NCBI GenBank assembly: GCA_045805345.1
Contig: JBJMLK010000202.1
Span: 1-7,609, forward strand
Source: AC-37 sp045805345
GTDB taxonomy: Bacteria > Actinomycetota > Thermoleophilia > Solirubrobacterales > Thermoleophilaceae
Length of the DNA stretch: 7,609 bases
Direction of reading: 5' to 3'
The translations under genes were made by a program, and so were the position numbers. Positions 1 through 5,955 of this stretch are shown here, piece after piece (position 1 is the stretch's first letter; each line of letters begins with the position of its first letter). The notes under the pieces were generated by a model that worked only from the letters and a program-made list of their open reading frames with translations, had not been told where the DNA came from and ran no database searches.

Positions 1-179
1 CGCGGAGCCGTGCTCGACGTACGTCGGCACGTCGCTCGGCCGCACGGTGAGGATTCCCGGGAACACGAGCCGGCGGTCGTTCGAGCGGATGGCCACCGTG
101 TCGATCCCGAGGGCGTCGAGCAGGTCGAGCGTCTCGATGAACAGCGACCCGCGCGGGATGGCGATCGTCAGCCCGTCGC

Positions 180-183
<4 letters not shown>
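1..183 (-). CDS. hisG: ATP phosphoribosyltransferase catalytic subunit HisG, N-terminal part (runs off the left edge)
   Basis: Catalyses condensation of ATP with PRPP to phosphoribosyl-ATP, the first step of histidine synthesis, in the cytoplasm. Only the first 61 codons are present. They show the HisG N-terminal pattern: the strand and loop AIPRGSLF at residues 8-15, then ETLDLLDALGI, then SNDRRLVFPG, and VRPSDVPTYVEHGSA at the window edge, matching the family's VRxxDVPxYVEHGxAD segment. The ATG overlaps the hisZ stop as ATGA. It is preceded by a strong Shine-Dalgarno GGGGAGG at 191-197 with a 7-nt spacer, which fixes the start. A neighbouring hisZ implies that this is the short-form HisG lacking the C-terminal regulatory domain, but that part lies outside the window. 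Translation is probably coupled to hisZ. Confidence 0.93.
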
Positions 184-1175
<992 letters not shown>

Positions 1176-1190
1176 GGCGACCGCCGGAGG

Positions 1191-2576
1191 CTAGACGGCG
1201 AGCGGCTCGGGCGGGACGCGCTCGATGTGGGCGCCGAGCTGCTGCAGGCGCTCGTCGATCCGCTCGTAGCCGCGGTCGATCTGGCGGATGTTGCCGATCT
1301 CCGAGGTGCCCTCGGCGCACAGGGCCGCGATGAGCATCGCCATCCCCGCCCGGATGTCCGGGCTCTCCATGCGCTCGCCGTGAAGCCGGCTCGGACCGCT
1401 TACCACCGCGCGATGGGGATCGCACAGCAGGATCCGAGCGCCCATGTAGACGAGCTTGTCGACGAAGAACAGCCGGTTCTCGAACATCTTCTCGAAGACT
1501 AGGACCATCCCCTCGGACTGCGTCGCGAGCGCCAGCGCGATGCTGGTCAGGTCAGCGGGGAAGGCGGGCCACGGCCCGTCCTCGATCTTCGAGATGGCGT
1601 CGCCCTCGTCGTCGCGCACGCGCAGCTCTTGGTTGGCCGGCACCACCACGTCGCTGCCGTCGAACTCCATCGTGCAGCCGAGCCGCTCGAAGGCGAGCCG
1701 GGTCATGCGCAGGTCCTCCGGCACCGTGTCGCGGATGCGAAGCTCGCCGCCGGTGACCGCCGCGAGCGCCACGAAGCTGCCGATCTCGATGTAGTCCGGG
1801 CCGATCCGGTAGTCGGCGCCGCCGAGCTGGTCGCGCCCGTGGATGATCAGGACGTTCGAGCCGATCCCCTCGATCCGGGCCCCCATCTGGAGGAGCAGCC
1901 GGGCGAGGTCCTGGACGTGCGGCTCGGACGCCGCGTTGTGGATCACCGTCGAGCCCGGCGTGAGCGCGGCCGCCATCAGCGCGTTCTCGGTGCCCATCAC
2001 CGACGGCTCGTCCATGAAGAAGTCGCACTCCTTGAGACCGCCCGGCGCCGACAGGTGGTACCAGCGGCTCAGGCGGACGTCGGCCCCGAGCGCGCGGAAG
2101 GCGTCGAGGTGCGGATCGAGCCGGCGGCGGCCGATCACGTCGCCGCCCGGCGGCGGCATGTCGGCCTGGCGGAAGCGCGCGAGCAGGGGGCCGGCGAGGA
2201 GGAACGACGCGCGGATGCGGTTGGCCGCGTCGGGATCCATGGCCTTGGGGTCGACGTCGGCGGCGCAGAGCGCCACCACGTTGTCGTCGCGCCACTCGCA
2301 GCGCACGCCAAGGCCGGCGAGGAGGTCGAGCATCGCCTCCACGTCGCGGATCCGCGGGATGTTGCGCAGCACGACCTCCTCCTCGGTGAGGAGGCAGGCC
2401 GCTAGCGCGGGAAGGGCGGCGTTCTTGTTGCCCGCCGGCACGATCGTGCCCGAGAGCGGGTTGCCGCCTTCGATGACGAATTTCTCCATCCGAGCAGCCG
2501 CGGGCTCGGGGGCATCTCGCGGCGGGGCAAGCGTACCGAAGGACATCTGGGGCGGCTTTCGATCCAGGGTGCTCAT
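1191..2576 (-). CDS. murA: UDP-N-acetylglucosamine 1-carboxyvinyltransferase MurA, Asp-type active site
   Basis: Transfers enolpyruvate from PEP to UDP-GlcNAc, the first committed step of peptidoglycan synthesis, in the cytoplasm. The 461-residue reading has the EPSP-synthase-like fold throughout. Key residues (E. coli numbering in brackets) are K51 (K22) in AGNKNAALPA, R151 (R120), D342 (D305) in AFPADLT, R368 (R331) in FENR and R409 (R397) in SPDIRAG. In the catalytic loop PGGDVIGRRRLD the usual Cys115 is Asp146, encoded by GAC at 2141-2139. Asp at this site is known from Mycobacterium tuberculosis, Chlamydia and Borrelia MurA and gives fosfomycin insensitivity. The chosen ATG (2576) directly follows GGGGAGGGA, but the family core begins at Met30 (2489), so a 432-residue form is possible; the 29-residue Pro-rich lead has a weaker GC3 bias. 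First gene of murA-hisZ-hisG. Confidence 0.95.
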   Translation of the reverse strand: MSTLDRKPPQMSFGTLAPPRDAPEPAAARMEKFVIEGGNPLSGTIVPAGNKNAALPALAACLLTEEEVVLRNIPRIRDVEAMLDLLAGLGVRCEWRDDNVVALCAADVDPKAMDPDAANRIRASFLLAGPLLARFRQADMPPPGGDVIGRRRLDPHLDAFRALGADVRLSRWYHLSAPGGLKECDFFMDEPSVMGTENALMAAALTPGSTVIHNAASEPHVQDLARLLLQMGARIEGIGSNVLIIHGRDQLGGADYRIGPDYIEIGSFVALAAVTGGELRIRDTVPEDLRMTRLAFERLGCTMEFDGSDVVVPANQELRVRDDEGDAISKIEDGPWPAFPADLTSIALALATQSEGMVLVFEKMFENRLFFVDKLVYMGARILLCDPHRAVVSGPSRLHGERMESPDIRAGMAMLIAALCAEGTSEIGNIRQIDRGYERIDERLQQLGAHIERVPPEPLAV

Positions 2577-2585
2577 TCCCTCCCC
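2577..2585 (-). promoter_or_regulatory. Candidate Shine-Dalgarno for the upstream murA start
   Basis: Minus-strand GGGGAGGGA abuts the ATG at 2576. The spacing from the GGAGG core to the ATG is only 2 nt, shorter than usual. The downstream candidates at 2546 and 2489 have no comparable purine run, so this site is the main argument for the longer MurA. Confidence 0.5.
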
Positions 2586-2608
2586 TGTAGTCGGCAGACG
2601 GGCGCCGC

Positions 2609-2622
2609 TACGTTGTGCACTA
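2609..2622 (+). promoter_or_regulatory. Candidate -10 element giving a leaderless HD-hydrolase mRNA
   Basis: TACGTT at 2609-2614 fits TANNNT and is separated by 7 nt from the ATG at 2622, so the expected transcription start coincides with the A of the ATG. No Shine-Dalgarno precedes this ATG. A -35 element is not clear. Confidence 0.45.
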
Positions 2623-3221
2623 TGCCTACGAGGGAGGACGCCTGGAAGCTCTTCTGCGAGTGGACCGAGTCCGACTCGCTGCGCAAGCACGTCCTGGGCG
2701 TCGAGGCGTGCATGCGCGCGTACGCTCGCGAGTGGGGCGAGGACGAGGAGCTGTGGGCCGTCACGGGGATCGTCCACGACCTCGACTACGAGCGCTATCC
2801 GGACCTCGAGACGGGCCATCCGCGCAAGGCGCTCGAGGAGCTGCCCAAGCTGGGCTACCCGGAGGACGTGGTCGACGCCGTGGCCGGGCACGCCACGTTC
2901 CTCGGCGTCCCGCGCGAGACGCGCATGGCCAAGACCCTGTTCGCCGTCGACGAGCTGAGCGGCTTCGTGGCGGCGTGCGCGCTCGTCCGGCCCACCGGGA
3001 TCCACGGGATGACTCCGAAGTCCGTCAAGAAGAAGCTGAAGCAGCCGAGCTTCGCGGCGGCGGTGAACCGCGACGAGGTGCGCCAGGGCGCGGAGGAGCT
3101 CGGCGTGGACTTCGACGAGCACCTGCGGACGGTGATCGCGGCGATGGAGGAGCGCGCCGGGGAGCTGGGGCTCGAGGGCAGCGAGCAGGCGCCCTCCCCA
3201 CCCGCGCGGCCTCAGCCGTAG
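2622..3221 (+). CDS. HD-domain (HDIG-like) metal-dependent phosphohydrolase, substrate unknown
   Basis: A 199-residue soluble protein whose first ~115 residues form an HD domain. Metal ligands are visible in the right order: H23 in LRKHVLGVEACM, H52-D53 in GIVHDLDYERYP, and D110 in TLFAVDELSGF; H66 and H90 (AVAGHATF) are further candidate active-site histidines. HD proteins hydrolyse phosphate esters, often of nucleotides, but nothing here names the substrate. The region after residue ~125 is helical and basic (KSVKKKLKQPSF), followed by a disordered Pro-rich end. Start: a TTG at 2613 would add three residues, but the ATG at 2622 sits 7 nt after a TANNNT hexamer and suits leaderless expression. 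It is transcribed divergently from murA with a 45-bp gap. Its last 10 bp overlap the convergent zinc-module gene. Confidence 0.85.
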   Translation: MPTREDAWKLFCEWTESDSLRKHVLGVEACMRAYAREWGEDEELWAVTGIVHDLDYERYPDLETGHPRKALEELPKLGYPEDVVDAVAGHATFLGVPRETRMAKTLFAVDELSGFVAACALVRPTGIHGMTPKSVKKKLKQPSFAAAVNRDEVRQGAEELGVDFDEHLRTVIAAMEERAGELGLEGSEQAPSPPARPQP

Positions 3222-3544
3222 CGCCCGCCCGCCGCCGCCCAGGCGCGCAGGTGGTCGACCGCACAGAAGCCGTCGGGGATCCGGTGCTCGCCGCGGTGGC
3301 GGATCAGCATCAGGTGGACGTCGCCGAGAGGTTCGCCGCAGTGGGCGCAGGAGTCGACCGACTCGGCCACGCCCGACGGCTCGGTCGGCACTCCCGCTTC
3401 CCAGGTCGGCCCCTGGATCGCCCACGGCACCACGTGCTCGAGCCGGCAGAAGACCGCGCGCCGGTCGCCCGGCGCCTCGGCCAGGCGGAAGCCGTCGGTG
3501 AGCTCGACCTCGCCTCCGCACCAGGTGCACAGCTCGCCGTTCAT
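3212..3544 (-). CDS. Small protein with two tandem CxxC...CxxxH zinc-binding modules
   Basis: A 110-residue protein that I do not recognise as a named family. It contains two similar modules. Module 1 is C6-x2-C9-G-G then F32-C33-x3-H37-VVPW. Module 2 is C66-x2-C69-G-E then F93-C94-x3-H98-LRAW. The gaps between the CxxC and CxxxH halves are near equal (23 and 24 residues), and both end in a tryptophan four residues after the histidine, indicating internal duplication of a zinc finger. No signal peptide or membrane segment is present, so it is probably cytoplasmic. The order CxxCG, EHVVPW, CxxC also recalls HNH nucleases, but the catalytic Asn and final HNH His are not evident. The ATG at 3544 lies 15 bp from the divergent dehydrogenase ATG; no Shine-Dalgarno is seen. 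Its 3' end overlaps the HD gene by 10 bp. Confidence 0.75.
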   Translation of the reverse strand: MNGELCTWCGGEVELTDGFRLAEAPGDRRAVFCRLEHVVPWAIQGPTWEAGVPTEPSGVAESVDSCAHCGEPLGDVHLMLIRHRGEHRIPDGFCAVDHLRAWAAAGGRYG

Positions 3545-3560
3545 TAGAGTCGCGACACGA
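3545..3560 (+). promoter_or_regulatory. Candidate -10 element of the dehydrogenase gene, leaderless arrangement
   Basis: TAGAGT at 3545-3550 (TANNNT) is followed by 9 nt and the ATG at 3560. The upstream sequence lacks a Shine-Dalgarno. The hexamer directly abuts the ATG of the divergent zinc-module gene, so that promoter must lie within its neighbour's first codons. Confidence 0.45.
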
Positions 3561-4660
3561 TGCCAGACGCCGTGCGCATCATCGTCCTCGAGGGCGACGA
3601 GACCGGTCAGGAGCTGCTCGAGCAGGGCGTGCGGCTGCTCGATCCGGCGGTGACCGGCGTCGACGTGGAGCTCGACCGCCGCGACCTCTCGCTCGAGAAC
3701 CGCCGGGCCACCGGCAACGACGTGGTCGTGGAGGCGGGCCGCGCGATCCGCGAGTCGGGCTTCGGGATCAAGGCGGCGACGGTCACGCCCGAGGGAGCCG
3801 ACGACGTCGGCAGCCCCAACCGGATACTGCGCGAGGAGCTCGACGGGAAGGTGATCATCCGCACCGGTCGCCGGATCCCCGGTGTCACGCCGATCGCGGG
3901 CGTTCACTACCCGATCTCCGTCTGCCGGATGGCGGTGGGCGACGCCTACGGCGCCGAGCAGTGGCGCGAGGGCGACGGCGACGCCGAGGTGGCGTTCCGC
4001 ACCGAGCGCATCACGCGCGAGGTGTGCCGGGCCGTGGCCGAGCACAGCTTCCGCACCGCGCGCAAGATACACGCCCGCGTGTACGGAGGGCCGAAGTGGA
4101 CGGTCTCGCCTGTGTACGAGGGGATGCTGAAGGAGGAGCTCGACGCCGCGGCCGAGCGGCACCCCGAGGTGCCGTATCAGCCCGTGCTGATCGACGCGAC
4201 CTACGCGGGCCTCGTGTCCGGCGCGGCGGACGCCCCGCTGGTCATCCCCGCGCTCAACCGTGACGGCGACTGCCTGTCGGACTTCGTGCTCCCGCTGTTC
4301 GGGTCGATCGCCGGGGCCGAGTCGGTGGTGATGTCGCTGGACGAGTCGTACGAGGTCCGCGCGGTGATGACCGAGGCCCCGCACGGCACGGCCCCGGCAC
4401 TGCTCGGCAAGAACATCGCCAACCCGATGGCGATGGTGATGGCCGCGGCCGCCCTGCTGCACTACGTGGGCGAGCGCGGGCGACCGGAGGCGCAGCTGGC
4501 CTCGCGCGCCGTGTACGAGTCGGTGCTCGAGGCAAGCGCCACGGGCGTGCGGACGCCGGACCTCGGCGGCTCGTCGACCACCTCCGAGGTCGTGGACGAG
4601 GTCGTCTCCCGCGTGCGTACGAAGATCGACGTCTGGTCGTCGCTCGGGTCGAGCGTCTAG
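3560..4660 (+). CDS. Isocitrate/isopropylmalate dehydrogenase family oxidoreductase, substrate uncertain
   Basis: A 366-residue beta-decarboxylating dehydrogenase that oxidises a 2-hydroxy acid with NAD(P) and releases CO2. Family landmarks: the N-terminal EGDETGQELLE (residues 11-21) replaces the common GDGIGPE; S85-P-N87-RILR-EEL with R91 and R101 form the substrate site as in isocitrate dehydrogenases (S113, N115, R119, R129 in E. coli); K179 in GGPKWTVSP is the likely catalytic lysine; D237 and D241 in NRDGDCLSD bind metal; HGTAP (275-279) and GKNIANP (283-289) bind the nucleotide; DLGGSSTTSEV (334-344) is the C-terminal signature. Substrate-site Ser and Arg favour isocitrate, but the loop after HGTAP reads Ala-Leu, matching neither the NADP-type Lys-Tyr nor the NAD-type Asp, so cofactor use is unclear. 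Its stop shares CTAG with the convergent thioesterase gene. Confidence 0.88.
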   Translation: MPDAVRIIVLEGDETGQELLEQGVRLLDPAVTGVDVELDRRDLSLENRRATGNDVVVEAGRAIRESGFGIKAATVTPEGADDVGSPNRILREELDGKVIIRTGRRIPGVTPIAGVHYPISVCRMAVGDAYGAEQWREGDGDAEVAFRTERITREVCRAVAEHSFRTARKIHARVYGGPKWTVSPVYEGMLKEELDAAAERHPEVPYQPVLIDATYAGLVSGAADAPLVIPALNRDGDCLSDFVLPLFGSIAGAESVVMSLDESYEVRAVMTEAPHGTAPALLGKNIANPMAMVMAAAALLHYVGERGRPEAQLASRAVYESVLEASATGVRTPDLGGSSTTSEVVDEVVSRVRTKIDVWSSLGSSV

Positions 4661-5100
4661 CGCTCGGCAGCGACGGCGGGCTCGTCGGCCCGCAGCGGCT
4701 CGAGCAGCGCCCGGATGTGGTCCGGGATCGTCCGCTTCGTGGTCGTTCCCGGTTCGACGAAGACGTGCCGCATGCTGCCCTCGACCGCGAGGGCGTCGCC
4801 GACCCACGCCTCGATGCGCGTGCTCATTGCGGTGGCACTGAGGGACGTGACGGTCAGCCGGAACTCGACCAGGTCGTCGAAGCGTGCCGGCCCGCGGAAG
4901 CGGATGCCCGCCTCGGCGACCATCATGTCGGCGCCCTCGTCGACCATTCCGGAGTAGCCGCCGATCAGCCCGCGCCACAGCTCGGTGATCACGACGTCGA
5001 AGTAGGCGAGCCAGTTCGCGTTGAAGACGACGCCCTGCACGTCGCACTCGCCGTAGCGAACGCGGAGGGTGTGCGTGAAGGTCTCGCCGGGCACGGTCAC
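4657..5100 (-). CDS. Hotdog-fold acyl-CoA thioesterase (4-hydroxybenzoyl-CoA thioesterase / YbgC-FadM type)
   Basis: A 147-residue single hotdog-domain protein expected to hydrolyse acyl-CoA thioesters in the cytoplasm, usually as a tetramer. The active-site segment RYGECDVQGVVFNANW (residues 15-30) is the YbgC/4HBT pattern, with D20 as the catalytic acid. It is followed by the long helix LAYFDVVITELWR and strands such as IRFRGPARFDDLVEFRLTV, typical of the fold. Length fits the family (about 130-150). The chain length of its substrate cannot be told. The GTG at 5100 is the outermost start, but a second GTG at 5094, two codons in, lies exactly 9 nt after a TAGCCT hexamer and may be the true leaderless start. 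No Shine-Dalgarno is seen. The stop overlaps the convergent dehydrogenase stop by 4 bp. Confidence 0.9.
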   Translation of the reverse strand: MTVPGETFTHTLRVRYGECDVQGVVFNANWLAYFDVVITELWRGLIGGYSGMVDEGADMMVAEAGIRFRGPARFDDLVEFRLTVTSLSATAMSTRIEAWVGDALAVEGSMRHVFVEPGTTTKRTIPDHIRALLEPLRADEPAVAAER

Positions 5101-5101
5101 C

Positions 5102-5120
5102 GCAGGCTACGGGAGCCTGC
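5102..5120. promoter_or_regulatory. Perfect inverted repeat (7-bp arms, 5-bp spacer) at the thioesterase start
   Basis: GCAGGCT (5102-5108) and AGCCTGC (5114-5120) are exact reverse complements around ACGGG. The left arm overlaps the minus-strand hexamer TAGCCT (5109-5104), a candidate -10 of the thioesterase gene. It could be an operator or an RNA hairpin. It is followed by a coding start rather than a T-run on the minus strand, and the plus-strand flank AACCGGAC has no T-run either, so it is not a terminator. Confidence 0.5.
5104..5109 (-). promoter_or_regulatory. Candidate -10 element of the thioesterase gene
   Basis: Minus-strand TAGCCT fits TANNNT. It is 3 nt from the outer GTG (5100) and 9 nt from the inner GTG (5094), the same 9-nt distance seen for two other genes in this window. 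This suggests that the inner GTG is the start of a leaderless mRNA. Confidence 0.35.
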
Positions 5121-5164
5121 AACCGGACTTGCAGCCAGGGGCCACTTCCGTCCGACCCCCGGCG

Positions 5165-5180
5165 TACCTTCCCGAACGCA
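5165..5180 (+). promoter_or_regulatory. Candidate -10 element of the Ala/Pro-rich small gene, leaderless arrangement
   Basis: TACCTT at 5165-5170 is followed by 9 nt and the ATG at 5180, again with no Shine-Dalgarno. It supports a real gene starting at 5180. Confidence 0.45.
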
Positions 5181-5617
5181 TGTTCCCCCCCGTTCGCACC
5201 CGCACCCGAGCCGCGTTGCTCCGCGCGATGGACCGCGCGATCGAGTTCGCCACGCTGGGCGAGTACGGGCTCGAGGTGCCGGGGGCGGACGCTCCAGCGC
5301 CGGGTTCAGGTCGCAGCGCCGCTGGCGTCGGCCGCAGGCCCGGCGCCGTAGCTTCGGCCGATTCGCCGGCGCGCCGGGCCAATGCCGCACAGCGCGCCCG
5401 CTGCGTCGCGGCGGCCACGCCGGCGGGGCGGCGGGCGGCGCTGCCGGCGCCGGATCCGTCGGCGCGCGTGGCGGCACCGGCCGCGATGCGCGCACCGGAT
5501 CCGGCCACGCGCGTGTCGGCGCCGGCGATCGTGGTGTCGCGCGTTCCGGCGCCGCGCGCGCGGACGCGCGGCGGCTCGGTGCCGCCGGCTTCGCAGGTCT
5601 GCGTGGCTTCGAACTAG
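5180..5617 (+). CDS. Probable Ala/Pro/Arg-rich small protein of unknown function
   Basis: A 145-residue reading that I do not recognise. Residues 1-34 look like an ordinary folded or helical segment (RTRAALLRAMDRAIEFATLG, then EYGLEV) with strong third-position GC. From about residue 35 the composition turns to Ala, Pro and Arg, with mixed codon use, and includes a 15-residue unit that occurs twice (PDPSARVAAPAAMRA and PDPATRVSAPAIVVS). The N-terminal part is well supported by a TANNNT hexamer 9 nt upstream and by a conventional codon pattern. The C-terminal part is less certain, because another frame also stays open there with a Gly-rich product and a frame change cannot be excluded. The TAG stop shares CTAG with the convergent DUF4242 stop, a layout also used at 4657-4660. 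It may be a short anchor plus disordered tail. Confidence 0.5.
   Translation: MFPPVRTRTRAALLRAMDRAIEFATLGEYGLEVPGADAPAPGSGRSAAGVGRRPGAVASADSPARRANAAQRARCVAAATPAGRRAALPAPDPSARVAAPAAMRAPDPATRVSAPAIVVSRVPAPRARTRGGSVPPASQVCVASN
5450..5539 (+). repeat. Two imperfect 45-bp direct repeats inside the Ala/Pro-rich gene
   Basis: Both copies begin with CCGGATCCG (5450 and 5495), exactly 45 bp or 15 codons apart. By eye, about 25 of the first 30 positions match and the remainder diverges. The period is in frame with the 5180-5617 reading. Confidence 0.5.
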
Positions 5618-5913
5618 GCCGAGGCCGCGGGCTCCGGGTCGGGACGCACCTTCACGGTGTCGGCCACCCGGATGATCTCGTCGACCGGCAGGTCCGCCCG
5701 CGACGCGTGATCGCGGATGGCCTCGGGGCTCGACGCCTGGTAGATGCAGACCGTGCCGACCGATCCGCCGCCCTCCTCCAGCACGTAGCTGCGAATCCAG
5801 CGGATGTCGTCCGACATCTCCTCGTCGCCGACCTTGCTCGAACGCGCGGCCGCCTCCTCGAGGTCGTTCGGCGACTTCCAGCCACTCCGGCGCAGGATCA
5901 CGTACGTATCCAT
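5614..5913 (-). CDS. DUF4242 / nickel-binding-like small protein
   Basis: A 99-residue cytoplasmic protein matching the DUF4242 pattern (ferredoxin-like alpha/beta fold, the family that includes Streptomyces SCO4226, a nickel-binding protein). Recognisable parts are the N-terminal strand MDTYVILRR, a helix with DLEEAAARSS, IRWIRSYVLEEGG, GTVCIYQASSPEAIRDHASR and the end segment ADLPVDEIIRVADTV. The length fits the family. Cys56 and His69 (VCIY...DHASR) are possible metal ligands, but metal binding is not shown by the sequence. The ATG at 5913 has a strong GGAAGGAG Shine-Dalgarno with a 6-nt spacer from AAGGAG, unlike most genes nearby. It lies 42 bp after the HD-protein stop on the same strand and may be co-transcribed with it. 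Its stop overlaps the convergent gene. Confidence 0.82.
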   Translation of the reverse strand: MDTYVILRRSGWKSPNDLEEAAARSSKVGDEEMSDDIRWIRSYVLEEGGGSVGTVCIYQASSPEAIRDHASRADLPVDEIIRVADTVKVRPDPEPAASA

Positions 5914-5919
5914 GTGCCG

Positions 5920-5927
5920 CTCCTTCC
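5920..5927 (-). promoter_or_regulatory. Strong Shine-Dalgarno of the DUF4242 gene
   Basis: Minus-strand GGAAGGAG with 6 nt to the ATG at 5913. It contrasts with the apparently leaderless genes nearby and implies a leadered or operonic transcript. Confidence 0.8.
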
Positions 5928-5955
5928 GGTCGAGTACGGGGGTTGAGCCCGGACC

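Noticed and set aside
1191..3530. A single 779-codon open frame covering murA and extending through the HD gene
   Set aside because: The MurA homology begins near 2489-2576. The upstream part is Arg-rich and antisense to the clear HD-domain gene.
3212..5122. A 636-codon minus-strand open frame
   Set aside because: Only its last 110 codons have real protein features. The rest is an antisense shadow of the dehydrogenase and an out-of-frame shadow of the thioesterase.
5107..5508. Ala/Arg-rich minus-strand open frames opposite the small gene
   Set aside because: No recognisable start signal and no ordered segment. The plus-strand reading has the TANNNT hexamer and a better N-terminus.
5440..5580. 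Possible CRISPR or mobile-element repeat
   Set aside because: Only two imperfect 45-bp units in coding phase, with no spacers, no terminal inverted repeats and no transposase or cas gene nearby.
4717..5946. A 409-codon plus-strand open frame with a Gly-rich stretch
   Set aside because: Antisense to the thioesterase and DUF4242 genes. The Gly-rich part is the alternative frame of the 5180-5617 gene and has no own start signal.
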